A stretch of DNA of 64,000 nucleotides from Variovorax sp. dw_308 (GCF_019207085.1 NZ_JAATOM010000010.1:1-64000); one strand, 5' to 3'. Positions 52,569-62,152 are shown, counted from the first letter of the stretch. Notes: generated from the sequence alone by a model not told the origin. A program made the numbers and translations.

Positions 52569-54116
52569 CTAGCGCGCTGCAAAGGGGTGCGTGATCAGGC
52601 TGTAGATGGTCCGCGTGCCATCGATGTAGTTGCCCATGCGCATGTTCTCGTTGCTGGCGTGCTGGTTGTTGTCGGCGTTGACCAGCGGCACGATCGCGAA
52701 GGGCACCTTCAGCGCCTCGACGATCTCGGCAGTGGGCACGGTGCCGCCCATCATGCGGATGCGCACCGGTTCGGGCTTGGCGCCAAAGGCGTCGACCATC
52801 GCCGTGTAGGCCCATTGCCCGACGGCTGAATCCATCGGCGTGCCGGCCGCGTCCCCGCCCTCGGTCTGCATGTCGAAGCTGGCCAGCTTGTCGTAGCGGG
52901 CGCGGTCCTCGTCGGTGGGCTTGCCCTTGACGAGGTGGTAGCCCTGCTTCTGGATGTGCGCCTCGACCAGCTTGCCGAGGTAGACGGCGGTGGAGTCGGG
53001 CGTGGTGCGCACGTCGATCTCGGCCACCGCGGTGTCGGGCACGATGTTCGCCGCCTTGTCGCCCACCGCCGCGGACTGCATGCCGCGCACGTTGAGCGAG
53101 GGGTACTGCATCGCCTCCTGGTAGTTGGCGCCGACCGCATCCGTCTTCGCGATGCCGAGCCGTTTTTTGAGCGCGGCTTCGTCGTCCGGCACGGCGGCCA
53201 TGATCTTGCGCTCCGCGTCGCCGAGCTTCACGTGGTCGTAGTAGCCCTGCACCGTGACGCGCCCCTGCTCGTCCTTCATCGAGGCCAGCAAGGTGGCCAG
53301 GCGCTGCGCCGGGTTGGGCGAGTAATTGCCGTAGTGGCCGCTGTGCAGCGACACCTTGGCGCCGTACACGGTGAGCCGCGCCATGGCCGCGCCGCGGTTG
53401 CCGAAGATCAGCGTGGGCCGGTTGGTGGCGTGCATCGGGCCGTCGTGGATGACGATGGCGTCGCTGCGCAGCAAGTCGCGGTGCGCGAGCATGACCTTGC
53501 CGATCGAGGGCGAACCCTTTTCCTCCTCGCTGTCGAGCACCACCTTGACGTTGACGCCGGTGGCGTCGCCGCTGGCCTTGAGGGCGTCGATGGCGGCCAG
53601 GAACATCATGATCGGCGCCTTGTCGTCGGCCGATGACCGACCGAACACGCGCCACTCCGGGTCGACCGGGCCGTTGAACAGCGGCGCCGAATCGATCTCT
53701 TCCCAATCGCCCTTGGCATCCTTGCGCTTGAGCACGGGCACCCAGGGGCTCTTCTGCTGCCATTGCTCCGCGATCACGGGTTGGCCGTCGAGGTGCATGT
53801 AGAACAGCACCGTCTTGCGCTTCGGGTCGGCGCCGGGCCATTCGGCGAAGAGCATCGGCTTGCCGTCGTTGGGCAACTGCTGCGTGGCGAAGCCCCGCTT
53901 GCGGAACGCAGCTTCGAGCCACTCCACGTTCTTGCGGATGTCCGCCGACGCGATGGCGTCGTTGGGCAGCGCGAGCAGGTCGAAGTACTCGCGGAAGGTG
54001 GCCTGGGCGTACTGCGTCGCCACCGCGGGCGAAAGCTCGGCGGCATGCACGTGGCTCGCGCCAAGGGCGGCTGCGAGCGTGGCAACAAGGGAGAAGTGGC
54101 GCATGGTGTTGTTCAT
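52569..54116 (-). CDS. Exported M20 family dipeptidase/peptidase
   Basis: 515 residues. The signal peptide MNNTMRHFSLVATLAAALGASHVHA precedes the mature protein. Zinc-binding motifs of clan MH are FYMHLDGQPV, GRSSADDKAPIMM with the bridging Asp, and VLDSEEEKGSPS with the catalytic Glu. The lid domain includes GYDYHLV-like and AEIDVRTTPDST segments, and HASNENMRMGNYIDG carries the last His ligand. It should hydrolyse small peptides in the periplasm. It precedes the trans-sulfuration gene. Confidence 0.9.
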   Translation of the reverse strand: MNNTMRHFSLVATLAAALGASHVHAAELSPAVATQYAQATFREYFDLLALPNDAIASADIRKNVEWLEAAFRKRGFATQQLPNDGKPMLFAEWPGADPKRKTVLFYMHLDGQPVIAEQWQQKSPWVPVLKRKDAKGDWEEIDSAPLFNGPVDPEWRVFGRSSADDKAPIMMFLAAIDALKASGDATGVNVKVVLDSEEEKGSPSIGKVMLAHRDLLRSDAIVIHDGPMHATNRPTLIFGNRGAAMARLTVYGAKVSLHSGHYGNYSPNPAQRLATLLASMKDEQGRVTVQGYYDHVKLGDAERKIMAAVPDDEAALKKRLGIAKTDAVGANYQEAMQYPSLNVRGMQSAAVGDKAANIVPDTAVAEIDVRTTPDSTAVYLGKLVEAHIQKQGYHLVKGKPTDEDRARYDKLASFDMQTEGGDAAGTPMDSAVGQWAYTAMVDAFGAKPEPVRIRMMGGTVPTAEIVEALKVPFAIVPLVNADNNQHASNENMRMGNYIDGTRTIYSLITHPFAAR

Positions 54117-54215
54117 GCGCTCGAAGATAACGTCCTGTGGCTTGCGCGTGAAGGCGCACCCGTTCGAAAAAGACCTGCGCCCTACGCGTTGCAGACGCAG
54201 AAACCGCGGATGCGG

Positions 54216-54917
54216 TCAGCGCCCATTCATCAATGCCGCACCCAGCCTCGGTCGCGCCGCCCGGTGGGCGCGCGTTCGCGCGTCGCGCCACGCGACCACC
54301 AGGGCGAGCCAGCAGATGCCCTCCAGGGCGGCGCCGACGACATCGCTGAAATAGTGCGCGCCGAGGTAGACCCTGCTGAAGCCGACCAGGATGATCATCG
54401 CGGCGCAGGCCGCAGCGGCGAGACGTCGCGCAGGCGTCGGCGTTCCGGACAGCAGCGCGCAGATCAGCACGCCGTAGCACAGCATGGCGCCCTCCGTATG
54501 GCCGCTCGGGAAGCTGTAGGTGCCGAGCGCCTGCTGCGCGAGTCCGAACGAGGGCCGCGCCCGCATGAACACATGCTTGACCGCAAAATTCACAGCCATG
54601 CCCGAAGGGATCGCCCAGAAGGCCACCAGGCTCCAGAAATACCTGCGCGTCACGAACAGCCAATAGGCCAGCGCCACGGCGTAGCCCAGCATGGCGATCT
54701 CGTTGTTGAGCAGGCTCACGATCGTCATGACCCGGGTGCCGATCGCGGAACTGTTCGCGGCGAACCACATGCCGATCGCGGTGTCCCACTGGACGAGGGC
54801 GCTCCCCTTCCGGATCGCGACCGCGACCACGGCGAAAGCCAGTGCGGCCATCGCCGCGATGAGAAGAGGCGCCCGGGAAGGGGTGTGCAGGCGGATCGGC
54901 AGCGGGGAGGACGGCAT
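54216..54917 (-). CDS. PAP2 family membrane phosphatase
   Basis: 233 residues with about five membrane segments. The three catalytic blocks of the phosphatidic acid phosphatase type 2 fold are seen: KHVFMRARPSF (K-x6-R-P), YSFPSGHTEGAML, and SRVYLGAHYFSDVVGAA with the catalytic His. Substrates may be undecaprenyl pyrophosphate, phosphatidylglycerol phosphate or lipid A phosphate. It lies downstream of the arn cluster on the same strand, 137 bases after arnD, so a cell-envelope role is likely but not shown. ATG at 54917 follows the family start. Confidence 0.88.
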   Translation of the reverse strand: MPSSPLPIRLHTPSRAPLLIAAMAALAFAVVAVAIRKGSALVQWDTAIGMWFAANSSAIGTRVMTIVSLLNNEIAMLGYAVALAYWLFVTRRYFWSLVAFWAIPSGMAVNFAVKHVFMRARPSFGLAQQALGTYSFPSGHTEGAMLCYGVLICALLSGTPTPARRLAAAACAAMIILVGFSRVYLGAHYFSDVVGAALEGICWLALVVAWRDARTRAHRAARPRLGAALMNGR

Positions 54918-55054
54918 CAGGAATTCACAACAAAGACAAAGGCTGCCTCGAGCATCTCTCGCGGCAACTGACCAGGACGTTGACCGGCATTGCCGCAGGA
55001 GGGTCTTTGCGTGCCAGGTTCCGCGATTCTGCGCAGGGTTTGAAGCTGGCCTGC

Positions 55055-55957
55055 CTACGCCGCCTCCTGCACCGCAAGCAAGCCCGAGCGGCCTTCCACG
55101 GTCCCTTGTGCGATGCGACGCCGCGGCAGCGTGCTGATGTCCGTCGCCCCATGAAGCGCGCCCATCGTCACGAGCGCGTGACCTTGGGCCTTCCATCCGG
55201 CCAGCAGGCGCTCGAACACAGGCATCAGCTTCTGGCCTTCCAGCTCCGCATGCAGCGTGTAGACCTGATCCTCGTGCGTCCCGGCGGTCATCCGCAGGAT
55301 GTGCTCCGCCACGTTGTCGACCGTGATGTCGTCCACGCCGATCAGTTCATCGAGCGTGGGCAGCGTGGTCGGATACTGCGGCGGGCCGATCACCGCGCCG
55401 GCCGCGTCGACCGGCAGGAAGGGCCGCCCGCCGCGGGTGTCCGATGCATGGGCGATGCCCAGCTTCATCTCGGCCCTGGCCGCGGCATCGTTGAATTGCC
55501 ACCCAGCCGCACCGTGCAGCCGCGGCGGCGTGCCGAACACCTCGGCGAAGCGTTGTGTCGCGCGGTGCATTTCGCGCTCTGCCCAGGCGGCGTCGTGCTT
55601 GAGCAGCTGGTCCTGCCAGCGCACGTGGTCCCAGCAATGCACGCCGACTTCGAAGCCGGCGTCGCGCACGCTGCGCAGCGTGCCGGCCTCGCGCTTGCCG
55701 ATGTCGGGGCCGGGCAGGGCGACGCCGTACATCAGCGTCTTCACGCCATAGTGCTCGACCACCGAGGTGCGCGACACCTTCTTCAGGAAGCCGGGCCGCA
55801 GCGCGCGGAAGATCGCGCGCCCGGTGTGGTCCGGCCCCAGGCTGAACAGGAAGGTGCCGCCGGCGCCGGCCTGCGCCATTGCGCGGACCAGCGCGGGCAC
55901 GCCCTCTCGGGTGCCGCGCCAGGTGTCGACGTCGACCTTCAATGCGATGCGGGCCAT
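55055..55957 (-). CDS. arnD: Undecaprenyl-phosphate-Ara4FN deformylase ArnD
   Basis: 300 residues, polysaccharide-deacetylase (NodB) fold. The start MARIALKVDVDTWRGTREGV matches ArnD closely, and the metal/catalytic stretches are GVHCWDHVRWQD and LHAELEGQKLMPVF. It removes the formyl group from undecaprenyl-phosphate-4-formamido-arabinose at the inner membrane. It starts eight bases after the preceding gene. A longer frame to 56830 is antisense-like within arnA and is rejected. Confidence 0.94.
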   Translation of the reverse strand: MARIALKVDVDTWRGTREGVPALVRAMAQAGAGGTFLFSLGPDHTGRAIFRALRPGFLKKVSRTSVVEHYGVKTLMYGVALPGPDIGKREAGTLRSVRDAGFEVGVHCWDHVRWQDQLLKHDAAWAEREMHRATQRFAEVFGTPPRLHGAAGWQFNDAAARAEMKLGIAHASDTRGGRPFLPVDAAGAVIGPPQYPTTLPTLDELIGVDDITVDNVAEHILRMTAGTHEDQVYTLHAELEGQKLMPVFERLLAGWKAQGHALVTMGALHGATDISTLPRRRIAQGTVEGRSGLLAVQEAA

Positions 55958-55965
55958 GGTTGCGG

Positions 55966-57009
55966 TCAGAGCTCCAGGTCGGCCGCCGCGGCGGCGTGGT
56001 CCTGGTAGTAGTCGAACAGCTTGGCCAGCGCGTCGCGCATGTCGACGGTCGGCTTCCAGTCCAGGTCCTTCATGGTGGCCTGGATGTCGGGCACGCGACG
56101 CGTCACGTCCTGGTAGCCGCCGCCGTAGTACTCCGCCGACGCGACGTCGACCAGTTGCACGCGCGAGGCGGCGTCCTTGTAGTCGGGCAGCGTCGCGGCC
56201 AGCGCCAGCATCATCTCGGCCAGCGCGCGGATCGAATGGTTGTTGGCCGGATTGCCGATGTTGTAGATCCGGCTGTCGGCCACGCCATCCTTGTTGGCGA
56301 TGATCTTTACCAGCGCGTTGATCCCGTCCTCCACGTAGGTGAAGGCGCGCTGCTGGCTGCCGCCGTCGACCAGCTTGATGGGTTCGCCGCGCACGATGTG
56401 GCCGAGGAACTGCGTGATCACGCGGCTGGAACCTTCCTTGGGTGCGTGCAGGCTGTCGAGGCCCGGGCCGATCCAGTTGAAGGGGCGGAACAGCGTGTAG
56501 CGCAGGCCTTCCTGCTGGCCGTAGGCGGCGATCACGCGGTCCATCAGTTGCTTGGAGCAGGCGTAGATCCAGCGCGGCTTGTTGATCGGGCCGTAGACCA
56601 GGTTGGAGGTCTCGGGGTCGAAGCCGTCGTCGGTGCACATGCCGTAGACCTCGCTGGTCGACGGGAAGACCACTCGCTTGTTGTACTTGAGGCACATTCG
56701 CACGATGGGCAGGTTGGCCTCGAAGTCGAGTTCGAACACCCGCAGCGGCTCGCGCACATAGGTCGACGGCGTGGCGATCGCGACCAGCGGCAGCACCACG
56801 TCGCACTTCTTCACGTGGTACTCGATCCACTCCTTGTTGATGGTGATGTCACCCTCGAAGAAGTGGAAGCGCGGATGGTCCATCCACGGTGCGACGCGGT
56901 CGGATTGCATGTCCATGCCGTAGACCACCCAGTCGGTGTGGTCGATGATGTGGCGCGTGAGGTGATGGCCGATGAAGCCGTTGACGCCGAGGATGAGGAC
57001 TTTGAGCAT
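55966..57009 (-). CDS. arnA: UDP-glucuronate 4-oxidative decarboxylase (ArnA C-terminal half as a separate protein)
   Basis: 347 residues, equivalent to the C-terminal domain of E. coli ArnA. NAD-binding GVNGFIGHHLTRHI, the active-site pair in FPSTSEVYGMC (Ser/Glu), YACSKQLMDRV (Y-x3-K), and the Arg in QQRAFTYVEDGINAL are all present. It oxidises UDP-glucuronate to UDP-4-keto-arabinose with loss of CO2. In enterobacteria it is fused to the formyltransferase; here the two are separate genes 23 bases apart. Confidence 0.93.
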   Translation of the reverse strand: MLKVLILGVNGFIGHHLTRHIIDHTDWVVYGMDMQSDRVAPWMDHPRFHFFEGDITINKEWIEYHVKKCDVVLPLVAIATPSTYVREPLRVFELDFEANLPIVRMCLKYNKRVVFPSTSEVYGMCTDDGFDPETSNLVYGPINKPRWIYACSKQLMDRVIAAYGQQEGLRYTLFRPFNWIGPGLDSLHAPKEGSSRVITQFLGHIVRGEPIKLVDGGSQQRAFTYVEDGINALVKIIANKDGVADSRIYNIGNPANNHSIRALAEMMLALAATLPDYKDAASRVQLVDVASAEYYGGGYQDVTRRVPDIQATMKDLDWKPTVDMRDALAKLFDYYQDHAAAAADLEL

Positions 57010-57032
57010 GGGAGCGGTCTCGTGGGAGTGAG

Positions 57033-57977
57033 TCAGGAGTCGACGGAAACGCTGCGGCCGCCAAAGCGGCGCGCGAATCCGGCGGGGTCGATGGGGCCAT
57101 CGCTGTCGTGCGCGGCCAGGACGTGGAGCATGCTGCCGTCCGCGGCCTGCAGCCACAGGGCGTTGTTCTCGTTGATCAGGCGCAGCGCTGCATCGGTATT
57201 GGGCTTCTGCTCGACGAGTCTGGTTCGATCGATGACGATCTCGCACCCCCCGAAGCGGCAGAACGCGCCGGGATAGGGCGCCGCCAATGCGCGAACCAGG
57301 TTGTGGATCTGCTGGGCGCTGGCACTCGGGGGAATCCGGCCGTCTTCCGGCTTGCGGCCGCCGTAGTACCCGCCTTGCGAAAGGTCTTGCGCGCGCTCGG
57401 TGGCCGTGCCGTCCAGCATGCGTGGGAGGCTGCGCGCCAGCACGATCTCGGCAGCCGTCACCACCTTGCCGAACACTTCCGACGCCGTGTCGTCCTTCAG
57501 GATCGGCACGGCGCATTGGTCGACGATCGCGCCGTTGTCGGGCTTCTCGTTCATGCGATGCAAGGTGGCGCCGGTCTCGCGTGCGCCTTCGATCACGGCC
57601 CAGTTCACCGGCACCCGCCCGCGGTATTGCGGCAGCAGCGAGCCGTGCATGTTGAAGGCGCCGCAACGCGGCACGTTCAACCATGCGGCCTTGAGCATGT
57701 GGCGGTAGTAGAACGAGAACAGGAAATCCGGATTCGATGCAGCCGCCTCAGCCAGCAATTCAGGCAGATGTGCATCGCTCGGCGCCACGCAGCGCAGGCC
57801 GTTCTCGGCCGCCACTTGCGCCACGCTGGCAAACCAGATGTTCTCGCCCGGCGAGTCTTCGTGTGTGATGACCAGCGGCACTTCGACGCCCGCGTCGAGC
57901 AGCACGCGCAGACAGCGCACGCCGACGTCGTGGTACGCGAACACGATGGCGCGCGCGGGAAGATCGGGCTTCATCAT
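57033..57977 (-). CDS. UDP-Ara4N formyltransferase (ArnA N-terminal half as a separate protein)
   Basis: 314 residues, methionyl-tRNA formyltransferase-like fold. The catalytic motif is FNMHGSLLPQYRGRVPVNWA, and the Asp is in EKPDNGAIVDQ. It formylates UDP-4-amino-arabinose with 10-formyl-tetrahydrofolate. It corresponds to residues 1-300 of E. coli ArnA. Its ATG overlaps the arnC stop (ATGA). Split arnA genes of this kind are known from Burkholderia. Confidence 0.93.
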   Translation of the reverse strand: MMKPDLPARAIVFAYHDVGVRCLRVLLDAGVEVPLVITHEDSPGENIWFASVAQVAAENGLRCVAPSDAHLPELLAEAAASNPDFLFSFYYRHMLKAAWLNVPRCGAFNMHGSLLPQYRGRVPVNWAVIEGARETGATLHRMNEKPDNGAIVDQCAVPILKDDTASEVFGKVVTAAEIVLARSLPRMLDGTATERAQDLSQGGYYGGRKPEDGRIPPSASAQQIHNLVRALAAPYPGAFCRFGGCEIVIDRTRLVEQKPNTDAALRLINENNALWLQAADGSMLHVLAAHDSDGPIDPAGFARRFGGRSVSVDS

Positions 57978-58966
57978 CGGCGCTCGCGTTCCAGGATCGC
58001 GGTGATCACGTAGCGCGGCCGGGCGCGCACTTCCTGGTAGATGCGCCCGATGTATTCGCCCAGCAATCCGATGCCGAACAGCGCCAGGCCCATCAGCAGG
58101 AACAGCAGCGCGAACAGCGTGAAGACGCCGCCTTCTTCGGGTCCGAGGATGAGCCGTCGGCCCGCCAGGATCACGAACAGCAAACCCGACATCAGCGACA
58201 CCACGATCCCGAGCATCGAGAACGCCTGCAGTGGCACCAGCGAGAAGCCCGTCACCAGGTCGAAGTTGAGCCGCACCAGGCTGTAGAACGAGTACTTCGA
58301 TTCGCCCGCGTGCCGTTCCTCATGGCCCGTGACCACCTCTGTCGGGTTGCGCGAGAACTGCAGCGCCAGGGCCGGGATGAAGGTGTTCATCTCGTTGCAC
58401 TGGTTGATCAACTGGATCACGTTGCGGCTGTAGGCCCGCAGCATCGAGCCGTGGTCGGTCATCTCGATGCCGGTCAGGCGAAGGCGCAAGCGGTTCATGG
58501 CGCGGGACGCCCAGCGCCGCCACGCGGAATCCTGCCGGTCCTGGCGGATCGAGCCGACGCAGTCGTGGCCCTTGTCCATCGCATCGAGCAGCAGGTGGAT
58601 GTCCTCCGGCGGGTTCTGCAGGTCGGCGTCCAGCGTGACGATGCGATCGCCCCGGCAGTGCTCGAAGCCCGCAAGGATCGCGCGATGCTGGCCGAAGTTG
58701 CCATTGAACAGGATCACGCGCGTCACGTCGGGCCGGCGTTCGAACTGCTCGGCGAGCAACGCCGCCGAGCGGTCGCGGCTGCCGTCGTTGATGAAGATGA
58801 CCTCGTAGTCGACGCCCAGTGCATCGAGTGCCGGATAGAGCCGCGCGAATAACGCGGCCAGGCCTTGCTCCTCGTTGTAGACGGGGATGACAACGCTCAG
58901 GGCGCGTTCCGCCGCGCGGTCGGCCGGCTGGAATCCGGCCAGTGGCACTTCGTATCCGGCGCTCAT
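57974..58966 (-). CDS. arnC: Undecaprenyl-phosphate Ara4FN transferase ArnC
   Basis: 330 residues, GT2 glycosyltransferase with two C-terminal membrane segments. VVIPVYNEEQGLAALF, TLDADLQNPPEDI (metal site) and LLGEYIGRIYQEVRARP are family marks. It moves 4-formamido-arabinose from UDP to undecaprenyl phosphate on the cytosolic face of the inner membrane. ATGA overlaps tie it to arnB upstream and the formyltransferase downstream. Confidence 0.95.
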   Translation of the reverse strand: MSAGYEVPLAGFQPADRAAERALSVVIPVYNEEQGLAALFARLYPALDALGVDYEVIFINDGSRDRSAALLAEQFERRPDVTRVILFNGNFGQHRAILAGFEHCRGDRIVTLDADLQNPPEDIHLLLDAMDKGHDCVGSIRQDRQDSAWRRWASRAMNRLRLRLTGIEMTDHGSMLRAYSRNVIQLINQCNEMNTFIPALALQFSRNPTEVVTGHEERHAGESKYSFYSLVRLNFDLVTGFSLVPLQAFSMLGIVVSLMSGLLFVILAGRRLILGPEEGGVFTLFALLFLLMGLALFGIGLLGEYIGRIYQEVRARPRYVITAILERERR

Positions 58967-60120
58967 CTCGCTGCCCTCACGACCGCGCTGCCCCGCAGTT
59001 CCGCCACCACCTCCGCCACGGCCCCGACGACGCGATCGACGTCGGCATCGTCCATGGCGGGGAAAAGCGGCAGCGTGACCGTACGCTGGCCGATGTCCTC
59101 GGCCACCGGGAAGTCGCCGGGCGCATGGCCCATCGCGCGGAACATCGAGAACAGGTGCATCGCCGGGTAGTGCACGCCCACGCCGATGCCGCGCGCCTTC
59201 ATGCCCTCGAGGAAATCGGCGCGCCGCGCGGCCAGGTCGCGTGGCAGAAGCGGCTGGAACATGTGCCAGTTGCCGTTCCCCTCCAGGTCCTCCGGGGGCA
59301 TGTCGAAGCCGAGCGTCATGTCCCACAGCTCGAAGTAGCGCCGCACCAGCACGCGACGCCGCGCCGTGGCTTCGTCGATGGTCCGCAACTGGCCCAGGCC
59401 GATCGCGGCGGCGATGTCGGTCATGTTGGCCTTGGCGCCCCATGCTTCCACTTCCAGTTCGCCGCCGGGCAGGCGTGCGACGCCCTGCAGCCGCAGCAGC
59501 TCGAAGCGCCGGGCTTCTTCGGCGTTGTTCAAGACGAGGCACCCGCCTTCGCCCGTGGTCAGGTTCTTGTTGGGATGAAAGCTGAACGACACCATGTCGC
59601 CAAAGCTGCCGATCGCGCGTCCGTTCCACTGCGAGCCGAAGGATTGCGCGGCGTCTTCGACCACGCGCAGGCGATGCTTCGCGGCCAGCGTATTGAGGCG
59701 ATCACGGTCCACCGGCAGGCCCGCCAGGTCCACCGGGATCAATGCGCGCGTGCGCGGCGTGATGGCCTGCTCGATGAGGTCCAGGTCGATGTTCCGCGTC
59801 ACGGGATCGGCGTCGACGAACACCGGCTTGGCACCGACCGCGAGCACCACGTTCGCGGTGGCAACCCAACTTAGCGGCGTGGTAATCACCTCGTCGCCGG
59901 GACCGACGCCGCAGATGCGCAACGCCAGTTCCAGCGTGGCCGTGCCCGAATTCGCGAGGCGCACCGGACGGCCGCCCCATCGTTCGGACAGCGCGGCTTC
60001 AAGCGCCTGGCATTTCGGACCGGTGGTCAGCCAGCCGGAACGCAGCACATCGCCGACTTCTGCGATGGTGCGCTCATCGACCGAGGGACGCGTGAAGGGC
60101 AGGAATGGGACTGCGCTCAT
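58963..60120 (-). CDS. arnB: UDP-4-keto-arabinose aminotransferase ArnB
   Basis: 385 residues, DegT/DnrJ/EryC1-type PLP aminotransferase. The PLP lysine is in SFHPNKNLTTGEGG; LANSGTATLELALRICGVG and EDAAQSFGSQWNG are cofactor-binding segments; GVGVHYPAMHLFS is near the C-terminus. It converts UDP-4-keto-arabinose to UDP-Ara4N using glutamate. The start at 60120 overlaps the stop of the SMR-type gene (ATGA). Confidence 0.95.
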   Translation of the reverse strand: MSAVPFLPFTRPSVDERTIAEVGDVLRSGWLTTGPKCQALEAALSERWGGRPVRLANSGTATLELALRICGVGPGDEVITTPLSWVATANVVLAVGAKPVFVDADPVTRNIDLDLIEQAITPRTRALIPVDLAGLPVDRDRLNTLAAKHRLRVVEDAAQSFGSQWNGRAIGSFGDMVSFSFHPNKNLTTGEGGCLVLNNAEEARRFELLRLQGVARLPGGELEVEAWGAKANMTDIAAAIGLGQLRTIDEATARRRVLVRRYFELWDMTLGFDMPPEDLEGNGNWHMFQPLLPRDLAARRADFLEGMKARGIGVGVHYPAMHLFSMFRAMGHAPGDFPVAEDIGQRTVTLPLFPAMDDADVDRVVGAVAEVVAELRGSAVVRAAR

Positions 60121-60506
60121 TGCGTGCTCCCGCTGCGTGCAACAAGAATCACGCCGACGATGATGACGGCGATGCCCAGCCAACGCTGCGCATTGACCTG
60201 CTCGCCGAAGAGCCACCACGCAAGCGCCGCGTTGACCACGTAGCCGATGGACAGCATCGGATAGGCGATGCTGACCTCGACGCGCGAGAGCGCGACGATC
60301 CAGACCACCACGCTTATCGCGTAGCACGCCAGCCCGCCGAGGATGCCCGGATGCAGCGCCAGCCCGGTGGCCGTGCGCCACAGCGCGGCGGGGCCGGCCG
60401 ACATCGAGATCTCGCCGGCGGCGCTCGCCCCCGCCTTGAGCAGCAGTTGCGCCGCCGCATTGAGCAGGACGCCTGTCAGCACCCACAAAAAATCAATAGC
60501 TTTCAT
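60117..60506 (-). CDS. SMR/EamA-type small membrane protein, probable Ara4N-lipid flippase (ArnE/F-like)
   Basis: 129 residues, four membrane segments. ALSRVEVSIAYPMLSIGYVVN is the SMR/EmrE-like core. In E. coli two such proteins (ArnE and ArnF) flip undecaprenyl-phosphate-Ara4N across the inner membrane. Here a single gene sits between arnT and arnB, fused to both by ATGA overlaps, so a homodimer may do the job. The role rests on location. Confidence 0.82.
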   Translation of the reverse strand: MKAIDFLWVLTGVLLNAAAQLLLKAGASAAGEISMSAGPAALWRTATGLALHPGILGGLACYAISVVVWIVALSRVEVSIAYPMLSIGYVVNAALAWWLFGEQVNAQRWLGIAVIIVGVILVARSGSTQ

Positions 60507-62152
60507 TGCCTGGATACCACTACTCGTCGTTGGTCCTGGTAGAGGACGCGCATGGGAAGGCCGCGCCGGTGCATGTCAATGTAGCTCGCGATATCCATGT
60601 AGGCCGCAGCCTGGGGAAGCGCTTGCCAACGTTGCGCGAACTCGTCGAGCGATTCAATCGAACGCCCGGGTTCCTTCAGCTGGCCCATCGCGAATTCGTC
60701 GGTGTAATCCACCAGGATGACTTCCTGGCGAAGGTAGAAGGGCAGCGTCTGGTCATAGCCTCCGACCGAGAACACGGGCGCCCCGGATTGTATGAGCGGC
60801 TGCAGCAGCGCGACGTATGGCGTGGCGCTCTTGAGCCGGCCGAAAGGTTCGTGTGCCGACAGTGCGACCGCAATGCCCGCGACGTGCGCGAGCGCCAGCG
60901 TCATGATCGCCAGCGTGTTGCGATTGCGGCGCAGCCACCACCATGCCAGCGCCGCGCCGCCCAGGAAGAGCAGGGCGCCGGTGCGCAGGCCCGCGCCCAG
61001 TTGCGCGAACACCTCGGGCGGCGTCGAGTTGGAAGCCACGCGTGCGCTTTGTGTCGACGCGGCCAGCGCAATCGCCCAAAGCAGGACGGGCACCAGCATG
61101 TGCAGGCGCAAGGTCTTCGCCGGGACGGCCACCAGCCGTTGGCCGAGCAACAACGCCATGGCCGGGAACATCGGCAGGATGTAGGACGGCAGTTTCGACC
61201 CGCTGGCGCTGAAGAACAGCAGCACGAAAGCCGAGTAGGCGACGAGCACGTCCGTGGCCGAGATGGCACTTTGCTGCGGCGTGGCATGGCGCTTCACCAG
61301 CCACGGCAGCCCGCTGAGCCAGGGCAGCATCCCGCCGAGAAGGAAGGGCAGGTAGTACCACCAGGCGCCTTCGCGCTGGTGCACCTTGGTGAGGTAGCGC
61401 GCAAAGTGCTCATGGATGAAGAAGAACTCGGCAAAGCCCGGGTTGCGCAGGGACACCAGCACGAACCACGGCGCGGCCAGCGCCAGGAAGATCAGCAGGC
61501 CCGAGATCCAATGCATGCCGCGCCACAACGACAAGTCGCGGCGCCAGATCGCGGTGATGACCAGCGCCGCCCCCGGTATCACGATGCCGACCAGGCCCTT
61601 GCTGAGAACCGCCCCGGCCATGGCTGCCCAGGCGAGCCAGATCCAGCCGCGCCGGGCTTCCGGCGTGGCCGTGGCATAGCGGGCGATCAATACCGCGCAC
61701 AGCGAGATTGTCAGGAACAGCGTCAGGCCCGCATCCAGCGTCAGGAAATGCGCGTTGCCGAACACCCATGTCATCGACGCGGCAATGGCCAGGCTGCGCA
61801 GCCCCGCTTCCCTGCCCCACAGGCGATGGGCCGTGGCCCCCACCACCAGTGGCGTGAGGAATCCCGCGAGCCCCGGCCACAGCCGTGCGGAAAACGCGTT
61901 GAGCCCGAAAAGCTTCATGAAGATCGCACCCAGCCAATACTGCAACGGCGGCTTCTCGAAATAGAGGATTCCGTTCAGCCGCGGCGTGATCCAGTCGCCC
62001 GTGCGCAGCATCTCCCAGGACAGCGTGGCATAGCGGCCCTCGTCGGGGCTGATCAGCGACCTGGTCGCCAGCGAGCCGAACCAGAGCAACGCGAGCAGTG
62101 AAAGGAACAGGGGAAAGGCGACCCGGAGCGTCGGGTCCTCGTTTTTATTCAT
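60503..62152 (-). CDS. arnT: Lipid A Ara4N transferase ArnT
   Basis: 549 residues, nearly the E. coli length (550). GT-C/PMT_2 integral membrane glycosyltransferase with about twelve segments. The first periplasmic loop carries ISPDEGRYATLSWEMLRTGD and NGILYFEKPPLQYWL with the catalytic acidic residues. A soluble C-terminal domain follows. It moves Ara4N from the carrier lipid to lipid A on the periplasmic side, which gives polymyxin resistance in enterobacteria. It is the first recognisable gene of the arn run. Confidence 0.95.
   Translation of the reverse strand: MNKNEDPTLRVAFPLFLSLLALLWFGSLATRSLISPDEGRYATLSWEMLRTGDWITPRLNGILYFEKPPLQYWLGAIFMKLFGLNAFSARLWPGLAGFLTPLVVGATAHRLWGREAGLRSLAIAASMTWVFGNAHFLTLDAGLTLFLTISLCAVLIARYATATPEARRGWIWLAWAAMAGAVLSKGLVGIVIPGAALVITAIWRRDLSLWRGMHWISGLLIFLALAAPWFVLVSLRNPGFAEFFFIHEHFARYLTKVHQREGAWWYYLPFLLGGMLPWLSGLPWLVKRHATPQQSAISATDVLVAYSAFVLLFFSASGSKLPSYILPMFPAMALLLGQRLVAVPAKTLRLHMLVPVLLWAIALAASTQSARVASNSTPPEVFAQLGAGLRTGALLFLGGAALAWWWLRRNRNTLAIMTLALAHVAGIAVALSAHEPFGRLKSATPYVALLQPLIQSGAPVFSVGGYDQTLPFYLRQEVILVDYTDEFAMGQLKEPGRSIESLDEFAQRWQALPQAAAYMDIASYIDMHRRGLPMRVLYQDQRRVVVSRQ

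Noticed and set aside
52369..54789. 806-codon minus-strand frame
   Set aside because: It runs out of phase through the M20 dipeptidase, the PAP2 phosphatase and part of the trans-sulfuration gene, all of which have clear motifs in another frame.
55055..56830. Apparent 591-residue protein with an ArnD C-terminus
   Set aside because: Only the last 300 residues are ArnD. The front part is an off-frame reading of the UDP-glucuronate decarboxylase gene, and ATG 55957 gives a normal ArnD.
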